A stretch of 64,000 nt of DNA from Macrostomum hystrix (Eukaryota; Platyhelminthes; Macrostomidae), in the NCBI GenBank assembly GCA_950097015.1, contig CATNEN010000008.1:1240001-1304000 (forward strand), given 5' to 3'. The notes beneath the pieces were generated by a model, which did not search any database, was not told where the DNA came from, and saw only the letters and a program-made list of their open reading frames with translations. How positions within the stretch are numbered: the stretch's first letter is position 1; each line of letters starts with the position of its first letter. Below, one piece after another: positions 22,020 through 32,800 of this stretch. A program made the translations under genes and the position numbers.

Positions 22020-22622
22020 GATTTTTTACCTGCTGAGTCAAGCTGACCTACCTGCTCAGTCAAGCTGACCTACCTGTTAAGTCAAGCTGACCTGCCTGTA
22101 GAGTCAAGCTGACCTACCTGTTGAATCAAGCTGACCTACCTGCTGAGTCAAGCTGACCTACCTGCTGAGTCAAGCTGACCTACCTGTTAAGTCAAGCTGA
22201 TCTACCTGTTAAATCAAGCTGACCTACCTGCTGAGTCAAGCTGACCTACCTGTTAAGTCAAGCTGACCTGCCTGTAGAGTCAAGCTGACCTACCTGTTGA
22301 ATCAAGCTGACCTACCTGCTGAGTCAAGCTGACCTACCTGCTGAGTCAAGCTGACCTACCTGCTGAGTCAAGCTGACCTACCTGTTGAGTCAAGCTGACC
22401 TACCTGTTGAATCAAGCTGACCTACCTGCTGAGTCAAGCTGACCTACCTGTTGAGTCAAGCTGACCTACCTGCTGAGTCAAGCTGACCTACCTGCTGAAT
22501 CAAGCTGACCTACCTGCTGAGTCAAGCTGACCTACCTGCTGAGTCAAGCTGACCTACCTGCTGAATCAAGCTGACCTACCTGCTGAGTCAAGCTGACCTA
22601 CCTGTTGAGTCAAGCTGACCAA
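22020..22622. repeat. 22-bp minisatellite, about 27 copies
   Basis: The unit is CTACCTGCTGAGTCAAGCTG plus AC, with GTTAAG, GTTGAA and GTAGAG variants. A run of variants at 22070-22140 is repeated at 22250-22320. It lies directly downstream of the last kinase exon found. Confidence 0.95.
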
Positions 22623-23448
22623 TATCGTTAGGTCAAAAGTTGTATTAAAAAATGGGAAAAATTGTACCTATTTTTGCTCCATAATTTATATTTTCCTCAA
22701 ATGCTGTTGCTGTATTTTTTATCAGTTTTTACTACCCACTTGAAAGAATATTAGACTGATAAGGCGGGATAAACAAATATATAATGGGTTATGAAAACTC
22801 AAAACCAAAAGGTGACAAATATAGTAGATTTATTTCTTGAATGATATATGTACAGCTCTGCTAACAAAATGTATTTATAATCCAGCTTAGGTGATCTGTC
22901 AAACTGTAAAAACAAGAAAACTAAGCGACGTTTATTACAAAAGTATTAAATTTACAATTTTGTCATGTCTTGTAACAAATCATAAGTGTAAGCAATACAA
23001 GCACAACAAACACCAATAATATAATTATTCTTATCTCGATAAATTTCAGTTTATATCAAGCTGACGTGTTAGAAGTTGACAATTAAGGCACAATACCACG
23101 CTATGAGCTATCATTTAACAGAATACCAATTTACAGAACAGAGGGACAAAAAACTACTGAACTGAGTAGTGAGAATTGTGCATGCACAGCCTAATCAATT
23201 TAAGAAGCGAAAATGTTTGTGAAAGCTGATAGAATGTTAAACGCAAAAACACTAAAACGCAAAGTGTCTAAAAAGTCCCTTACTTATATTATCGTCTGCT
23301 CTGTTTAGCTGCCCGATTGAGCAGCTAAAAACTACTTAAAGTAGTTAGATGACACATTTGCATCATCAAACAATTGAAATTGTCAAGAATTTGGTTTGTT
23401 ATATTAACAGGTTCGTAAAAAACCCGTTAGTAAAAGTTCGTGACTGGG
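22623..23448. other. AT-rich spacer
   Basis: No coding frame on either strand and no array. I searched it specifically for a kinase C-lobe and saw none. Confidence 0.55.
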
Positions 23449-23690
23449 GTGTTAAGCGGTTAACGCGTTTGTCTCTTGCGTCAGAGTCATGAGCTCGATT
23501 CCGCGACGAGGCCAATTTTTTGTTCAAGGCTTGGGGGCTTGAGGGCCAAACACTGCCTGAAAATGTAATCGGGAACTGATGTAAACACCTGTGTGTGAGC
23601 CTGTGTACAGTATGAGTGTGTGCTCAGATTAGGAGTCAACGGAATGGGCAGAATTGCTTATCAAAACTGCTGCTATTTAAAAGAAAAAAA
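23449..23690 (+). mobile_element. tRNA-headed SINE, copy C
   Basis: The head GTTAAGCGGTTAACGCGTTT (A box) and GAGCTCGATTCCGCGACGAG (B box) is followed by the family tail CACTGCCTGAAAATGTAATC, CACCTGTGTGTGAGCCTGTG and AATGGGCAGAATTGC. Confidence 0.85.
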
Positions 23691-23842
23691 TACAAACTAA
23701 CCTAAAACCCAAAATTATTGTAGAAGGAAAATGTGAGAAAGTTCAAGAAAATTTATATACACACATGACACAGACGAGCTAACAGGGGAAGATTGTATTA
23801 ACCAGAGATGAAAGAATGATTATGCAACAGCAGTGCTCAGAG

Positions 23843-26800
23843 TTAGTCGCCTCCGTCTATTGAGGGCGCCGGCGGCAGCAGCACTAGCGGCTTCGGCTGA
23901 GCTGTGCCCGGCGGCTTCGGTGGCAACAGCTGCAGCTCGGCGCGCGGGACGCCGACTAAGCCGACGCCCCCGCTGATGTCGCCAGCGCCGGCATTATCGC
24001 CGGCTAGCAGTAGCGGCTGTAAAAGTACATTTCCCGAAGTTGAGGAATGATGCTGTCTGGACTGTCGCTGCTGCTGCTCTTGAAAGGAAGCTGGGCTGTC
24101 AGCTGACGGCTCTTCGTCGGCTGCAACTGCGCTCCACATGCTGTTGAAGCTGCCGGAGGGCGGATAGTTTGATAAAGATTAACCCAATCATGCTAGATTT
24201 GTGGCTCGGAATGTGCAACTGATTTCAGAGATTTGGCTACTGACTCCGGCTCAACTCATTTGTATCCCTTCAGCCACTGTATCAATCCCTTCAGCCACTG
24301 TATCAATCCCTTCAGCCACTGTATCAATCCCTTCAGCTACTGTATCAATCCCTTCAGCCACTGTATCAATCCCTTCAGCCACTGTATCAATCCCTTCAGC
24401 CACTGTATCAATCCCTTCAGCCACTGTATCAATCCCTTCAGCCACTGTATCAATCCCTTCAGCCACTGTATCAATCCCTTCAGCCACTGTATCAATCCCT
24501 TCAGCTACTGTATCAATCCCTTCAACTACTGTATCAATCCCTTCAGCCACTGTATCAATCCCTTCAGCCACTGTATCAATCCCTTCAGCCACTGTATCAA
24601 TCCCTTCAGCCACTGTATCAATCCCTTCAGCTACTGTATCAATCCCTTCAGCTACTGTATCAATCCCTTCAGCCACTGTATCAATCCCTTCAGCCACTGT
24701 ATCAATCCCTTCAGCCACTGCATCAATCCCTTCAGCCACTGCATCAATCCCTTCAGCCACTGCATCAATCACTTCCACCCACTGTATCAATCCCTTCACC
24801 CACTGTATCAATCCCTTCACCCACTGTATCAATCCTTTCACCCTCTCACCAATCCCTTCGTCCTAATCCCCAATTCCTTCACCCTCTCTATCAATCCCTT
24901 CGCCCTCCTAAGCAGCACAGATGCAGTGAAGCAAGGCACGCACAAGCCCCAGACGGAGGAGCCGGCGGTTCGCCGGGTCTCCTGATTGGCCGCGGCCTCG
25001 GATCCGGCAGCCCTATCCCGATTGGCTCGCATCAGTTCAGCGTAGCGCACAGCGTCCTGCAGCTCCATGAGGCGCTCTTTGTACTCGTTGCGCTCCATGA
25101 GGATGCGGGCCATCTCTACCCGGGTGAAACGCTTGCGCTGCGACACCGGCACGGAGCCCTGGCGTGGAGGCGGTGGCGGAGGCGGGTTCAAAGTTGGAAC
25201 CAAGCTCGAATCCTGAAAAAATGTGTCAAAAACAGCCGGCTCACATCCTCATCGTCTCCGCCCTGCTGAGCTCGAAGTCGCGCCTTGAGCTTCTCCATCT
25301 CCTCGCGCATCGTCTTGTTGTCCTCCTCCAGGCAGGCCACCCGCTCCTTCAGCGCGGTCTTGGCGTTCTGCAGACTGTCAACCTCGTCACGTAGCAACTC
25401 CTTTTCGCTGATGTTGGCGGAGGGGTGGCACCAGAAACAGATAGACAGACACCAGAAACAGATAGACAGACACCAGAAACAGATAGACAGACACCAGAAA
25501 CAGATAGACAGACATCAGAAACAGATAGACAGACAACAGAAACAGATAGACAGACACCAGAAACAGATAGACAGACACCAGAAACAGATAGACAGACAAC
25601 AGAAACAGATAGACAGACACCAGAAACAGATAGACAGACACCAGAAACAGATAGACAGACACCAGAAACAGATAGACAGACACCAGAAACAGATAGACAG
25701 ACACCAGAAACAGATAGACAGACACCAGAAACAGATAGACAGACACCAGAAACAGATAGACAGACACCAGAAACAGATAGACAGACACCAGAAACAGATA
25801 GACAGACACCAGAAACAGATAGACAGACACCAGAAACAGATAGACAGACACCAGAAACAGATAGACAGACACCAGAAACAGATAGACAGACACCAGAAAC
25901 AGATAGACAGACACCAGAAACAGATAGACAGACACCAGAAACAGATAGACAGACACCAGAAACAGATAGACAGACACCAGAAACAGATAGACAGACATCA
26001 GAAACAGATAGAGACACCAGAAACAGATAGACAGACACCAGAAACAGATAGACAGACACCAGAAACAGATAGACAGACAACAGAAACAGATAGACAGACA
26101 TCAGAAACAGATAGACAGACATGTAGAACAGATGCTTAAAAATGTAAGTAAAACTCTTTGACTACACAAATTCACTGTAACACTAAACATACCCAGTCAG
26201 TTCGTCCACCTTAGCAATTAAATCGTCTTTGACAATATTCAAAGCGTTCCTAAAATGAATAGGATTAATAGAAGAGGATTCAGTAATATTTATTATCTCA
26301 AATATAATACCTTAAGACGAGTAGAAATATGCACATGTACAAGTACTTACTTAGTCTCAATGAGATCCATGTTCTCCTTGATGAGATTTTCTATCTCTCG
26401 ATCCACGCCTGTAATAAAATTATTTCTTAGGTTTGTTAACTATTTGTTCAATTTGACATTAATCCAACGCATGAGTTATTCTGTATATTGATAATTGACA
26501 AATTAATATGGAATTACAGAAAACTAAGGGAGTTCTACTGCAAGTGCAAGTGGAAGTGACGAGATTAAAGGATAGGGGTGAGAAGTGACGAGATTAAAGG
26601 ATAAGTGTGGGAAGTGACGAGATTAAAGGATGGGGGTGGGAAGTGACGAGATTAAAGGATAGGGGTGGGAAGTGAAGAGATTAAAGGATGGGGGTGGGAA
26701 GTGACGAGATTAAAGGATAGGGGTGGGAAGTGAAGAGATTAAATGATAGGGGTGGGAAGTGACGGGATTAAAGGATGGGGGTGGGAAGTGAAGAGATTAA

Positions 26801-29800
26801 ATGATAGGGGTGGGAAGTGACGAGATTAAAGGATAGGGGTGGGAAGTGACGGGATTAAAGGATAGGGGTGGGAAGTGACGAGATTAAAGGATAGGGCTGG
26901 GAAGTGACGGGATTAAAGGATGGGGGTGGGAAGTGAAGATATTAAATGATAGGGGTGGGAAGTGAAGAGATTAAATGATAGGGGTGGGAAGTGACGGGAT
27001 TAAAGGATGGGGGTGGGAAGTGAAGAGATTAAATGATAGGGGTGGGAAGTGACGAGATTAAAGGATAGGGGTGGGAAGTGACGGGATTAAAGGATAGGGG
27101 TGGGAAGTGACGAGATTAAAGGATAGGGCTGGGAAGTGACGGGATTAAAGGATGGGGGTGGGAAGTGACGAGATTAAAGGATGGGGGTGGGAAGTGACGA
27201 GATTAAAGGATAGGGGTGGGAAGTGAAGAGATTAAAGGATGGGGGTGGGAAGTGACGAGATTAAAGGATAGGGGTGGGAAGTGAAGAGATTAAATGATAG
27301 GGGTGGGAAGTGACGGGATTAAAGGATGGGGGTGGGAAGTGAAGAGATTAAATGATAGGGGTGGGAAGTGACGAGATTAAAGGATAGGGGTGGGAAGTGA
27401 CGGGATTAAAGGATAGGGGTGGGAAGTGACGAGATTAAAGGATAGGGCTGGGAAGTGACGGGATTAAAGGATGGGGGTGGGAAGTGAAGAGATTAAATGA
27501 TAGGGGTGGGAAGTGAAGAGATTAAATGATAGGGGTGGGAAGTGACGGGATTAAAGGATGGGGGTGGGAAGTGAAGAGATTAAATGATAGGGGTGGGAAG
27601 TGACGAGATTAAAGGATAGGGGTGGGAAGTGACGGGATTAAAGGATAGGGGTGGGAAGTGACGAGATTAAAGGATAGGGCTGGGAAGTGACGGGATTAAA
27701 GGATGGGGGTGGGAAGTGAAGAGATTAAATGATAGGGGTGGGAAGTGACGAGATTTAAGGATAGGGGTGGGAAGTGACGGGATTAAAGGATGGGGATGGG
27801 AAGTGACGGGATTAAAGGATGGGGGTGGGAAGTGAAGAGATTAAATGATAGGGGTGGGAAGTGACGAGATTTAAGGATAGGGCTGGGAAGTGACGAGATT
27901 AAAGGATAGGGCTGGGAAGTGACGGGATTAAAGGATGGGGATGGGAAGTGACAAAATTAAAGGATAGGGCTGGGAAGTGACGAGATTAAAGGATAGGGGT
28001 GGGAAGTGACGAGATTAAATGATAGGGGTGGGAAGTGACGAGATTAAAGGATAGGGGTGAGAAGTGACGAGATTAAAGGATAGGGCTGGGAAGTGACGGG
28101 ATTAAAGGATAGGGGTGGAAAGTGACGAGATTAAAGGATAGGGCTGGGAAGTGACGGGATTAAAGGATAGGGCTGGGAAGTGACGAGATTAAAGGATAGG
28201 GGTGGGAAGTGACGAGATTAAAGGATAGGGGTGGGAAGTGACGAGATTAAAGGATAGGTGTGGAAAGTGACGAGATTAAAGGATAGGGGTGGAAAGTGAC
28301 GAGATTAAAGGATAGGGCTGGGAAGTGACGGGATTAAAGGATAGGGCTGGGAAGTGACGAGATTAAAGGAAAGGGGTGGGAAGTGACGAGATTAAAGGAT
28401 AGGGCTGGGAAGTGACGGGATTAAAGGATAGGGCTGGGAAGTGACGAGATTAAAGGATAGGGGTGGAAAGTGACGAGATTAAAGGATAGGGGTGGGAAGT
28501 GACGGGATTAAAGGATAGGGGTGGGAAGTGACGAGATTAAAGGATAGGGCTGGGAAGTGACGGGATTAAAGGATGGGGGTGGGAAGTGAAGAGATTAAAT
28601 GATAGGGGTGGGAAGTGACGAGATTTAAGGATAGGGGTGGGAAGTGACGGGATTAAAGGATGGGGATGGGAAGTGACGGGATTAAAGGATGGGGGTGGGA
28701 AGTGAAGAGATTAAATGATAGGGGTGGGAAGTGACGAGATTTAAGGATAGGGCTGGGAAGTGACGAGATTAAAGGATAGGGCTGGGAAGTGACGGGATTA
28801 AAGGATAGGGGTGGGAAGTGACGAGATTAAATGATAGGGGTGGGAAGTGACGAGATTAAAGGATAGGGGTGGGAAGTGACGAGATTAAAGGATAGGGGTG
28901 GAAAGTGACGAGATTAAAGGATAGGGCTGGGAAGTGACGAGATTAAAGGATAGGGGTGGGAAGTGACGAGATTAAAGGATAGGGGTGGGAAGTGACGAGA
29001 TTAAAGGATAGGGGTGGGAAGTGACGAGATTAAAGGATAGGGCTGGGAAGTGACGAGATTAAAGGATAGGGGTGGGAAGTGACGAGATTAAAGGATAGGG
29101 GTGGGAAGTGACGAGATTAAAGGATAGGGCTGGGAAGTGACGAGATTAAAGGATAGGGCTGGGAAGTGACGGGATTAAAGGATGGGGCTGGGAAGTGACG
29201 GGATTAAAGGATGGGGATGGGAAGTGACAAAATTAAAGGATAGGGCTGGGAAGTGACGAGATTAAAGAATGGGGATGGGAAGTGACGAGATTAAAGGAAG
29301 GGGATGGGAAGTGACGGGATTAAAGGATGGGGATGGGAAGTGACAAAATTAAAGGATAGGGCTGGGAAGTGACGAGATTAAATGATAGGGGTGGGAAGTG
29401 ACGAGATTAAATGATAGGGGTGGGAAGTGACGAGATTAAATGATAGGGGTGGGAAGTGACGAGATTAAAGGATAGGGCTGGGAAGTGACGAGATTAAAGG
29501 ATAGGGGTGGGAAGTGACGAGATTAAATGATAGGGGTGGGAAGTGACGAGATTAAATGATAGGGGTGGGAAGTGACGAGATTAAATGATAGGGGTGGGAA
29601 GTGACGAGATTAAAGGATGGGGATGGGAAGTGACAAAATTAAAGGATAGGGCTGGGAAGTGACGGGATTAAAGGATGGGGATGGGAAGTGACAAAATTAA
29701 AGGATAGGGCTGGGAAGTGACGGGATTAAAGGATAGGGCTGGGAAGTGACGGGATTAAAGGATAGGGGTGGGAAGTGACGAGATTAAATGATAGGGGTGG

Positions 29801-32800
29801 GAAGTGACGAGATTAAAGGATAGGGCTGGGAAGTGACGGGATTAAAGAATAGGGCTGGGAAGTGACGGGATTAAAGGATGGGGATGGGAAGTGACAAAAT
29901 TAAAGGATAGGGCTGGGAAGTAATGGGATTAAAGGATGGGGCTGGGAAGTGACGGGATTAAAGGATAGGGCTGGGAAGTGACGGGATTAAATAATAGGGC
30001 TGGGAAGTGACGAGATTAAAGGATGGGGCTGGGAAGTGACGGGATTAAATAATAGGGCTGGAAAGTGACGAGATTAAAGGATGGGGCTGGGAAGTGACGG
30101 GATTAAATAATAGGGCTGGGAAGTGACGGTATTAAAGGATGGGGATGGGAAGTGACAAAATTAAAGGATAGGGCTGGGAAGTAATGGGATTAAAGGATGG
30201 GGCTGGGAAGTGACGGGATTAAATAATAGGGCTGGGAAGTGACGAGATTAAAGGATGGGGCTGGGAAGTGACGGGATTAAATAATAGGGCTGGAAAGTGA
30301 CGAGATTAAAGGATGGGGCTGGGAAGTGACGGGATTAAATAATAGGGCTGGGAAGTGACGGTATTAAAGGATGGGGATGGGAAGTGACAAAATTAAAGGA
30401 TAGGGCTGGGAAGTGACGGTATTAAAGGATGGGGATGGGAAGTGACAAAATTAAAGGATAGGGCTGGGAAGTAATGGGACTAAAGGATGGGGACGGGAAG
30501 AGATGGGATCAAGGAGGGGAAATGAAAATAGGAGAATAGATAGAAAATGAATACAGTTGTTTGCAGAAGATTTTCTTGTAGCCGAATAAAGTTTAGCATA
30601 CACTGCAAGAGAATCTACAGCTTTGGGAATGGAAGGTATATAAGATGCAAACATAAATACGTAGGTGGCTAGTTGCTAGATAGGCGTACCACCATAATAG
30701 ATAATTCTAATAAAAGCTTGAGAGTGAAATCAACTAGACCAGAGTGACAAATAAGTATGCTTATCAAAGGGATACACTTAAGGTGCAAATATACACTCCG
30801 ATTTAACATTTTAATTAAACCGTATTTCTCAGAAATACCTGAAGCAAAGTAGTCTAAAAATTCACGAGTCAGTTGAAGGTGTAGAAACGAAAATAATTAA
30901 TCGATTTCAATTTAGAAAAGTACATATCATCTGTACTTTTAGCATAACATATAAAAGGAAATTACAGAAACAAAAATCACATGTACAACAAAGTTTTTTT
31001 ATAAATCAAATTAAACTAAACATAGCGATGCGGTTCTTTTCTTACCGAACATGTCGTTAGGGTTGACACCTGACAAAAATTAACAAAGTTATTATTTTGT
31101 TTTTTTTCATAAATCAAGAGCCGGGTGGTGGGTGTGGGCCTGATGTTGGAGGGGGCAGAGTGTACAATGGGAGTGGGGTGGTGGGTGTGGGCCTAGGAGT
31201 GGGGTGGTGGGTGTGGGCCTGATGTTGGAGGGGCAGAGTGTACAATGGGAGTGTGGTGGTATGTGTGGGCCTAGGAGTGGGGTGGTGGGTGTGGGCCTGA
31301 TGTTGGAGGGGCAGAGTGTACAATGGGAGTGGGGTGGTGGGTGTGGGCCTGATGTTGGCGAGGGCAGAGTGTACAATGGGAGTGGGGTGGTGGGTGTGGG
31401 CCTGATGTTGGCGAGGACGGTGTGTACAATAGGAGTGGGGTGGTGGGTGCGGGCCTGATATTGGAGGGGGCAGAGTGTACAATAGGAGTGGGGTGGTGGG
31501 TTCGGGCCTGTGATGTTGGCGAGGGCAGAGTGTACAATTGGAGTGGGGTTGTGGGTGCGGGCCTGATATTGGAGGGGGCAGAGTGTACAATGGGAGTGGG
31601 GTGGTGGGTGTGGGCCTGATGTTGGAGGGGCAGAGTGTACAATGGGAGTGGGGTGGTGGGTGTGGGCCTGATGTTGGAGGGGCAGAGTGTACAATGGGAG
31701 TGGGGTGGTGGGTGTGGGCCTGAAGTTGGCGAGGGCAGAGTGTACAATGGGAGTGGGGTGGTGGGTGTGGGCCTGATGTTGGCGAGGACGGTGTGTACAA
31801 TAGGAGTGGGGTGGTGGGTGCGGGCCTGATATTGGAGGGGGCAGAGTGTACAATAGGAGTGGGGTGGTGGGTTCGGGCCTGTGATGTTGGCGAGGGCAGA
31901 GTGTACAATTGGAGTGGGGTTGTGGGTGCGGGCCTGATATTGGAGGGGGCAGAGTGTACAATGGGAGTGGGGTGGTGGGTGTGGGCCTGATGTTGGAGGG
32001 GCAGAGTGTACAATGGGAGTGGGGTGGTGGGTGTGGGCCTGATGTTGGAGGGGCAGAGTGTACAATGGGAGTGGGGTGGTGGGTGTGGGCCTGATGTTGG
32101 AGGGGCAGAGTGTACAATGGGAGTGGGGTGGTGGGTGTGGGCCTGAAGTTGGCGAGGGCAGAGTGTACAATGGGAGTGGGGTGGTGGGTGTGGGCCTGAT
32201 GTTGGCGAGGACGGTGTGTACAATAGGAGTGGGGTGGTGGGTGCGGGCCTGATATTGGAGGGGGCAGAGTGTACAATAGGAGTGGGGTGGTGGGTTCGGG
32301 CCTGTGATGTTGGCGAGGGCAGAGTGTACAATTGGAGTGGGGTTGTGGGTGCGGGCCTGATATTGGAGGGGGCAGAGTGTACAATGGGAGTGGGGTGGTG
32401 GGTGTGGGCCTGATGTTGGAGGGGCAGAGTGTACAATGGGAGTGGGGTGGTGGGTGTGGGCCTGATGTTGGAGGGGCAGAGTGTACAATGGGAGTGGGGT
32501 GGTGGGTGTGGGCCTGAAGTTGGCGAGGGCAGAGTGTACAATGGGAGTGGGGTGGTGGGTGTGGGCCTGATGTTGGCGAGGACGGTGTGTACAATTGGAG
32601 TGGGGTGGTGGGTGCAGGCCTGATATTGGAGGGGGCAGAGTGTACAATAGGAGTGGGGTGGTGGGTGCGGGCCTGATATTGGAGGGGGCAGAGTGTACAA
32701 TAGGAGTGGGGTGGTGGGTGTGGGCCTGATGTTGGCGAGGACGGTGTGTACAATTGGAGTGGGGTGGTGGGTGCAGGCCTGATATTGGAGGGGGCAGAGT

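Noticed and set aside
22623-23842. Missing kinase C-lobe exon
   Set aside because: I scanned the plus strand for an APE-type motif and CK1 helices; only AT-rich sequence with frequent stops and a SINE were found.
25285-26139. 284-codon QKQIDRH repeat protein
   Set aside because: It lies in a JIP intron and spans the 21-bp array; the opposite strand holds the real JIP exon at 25245-25407.
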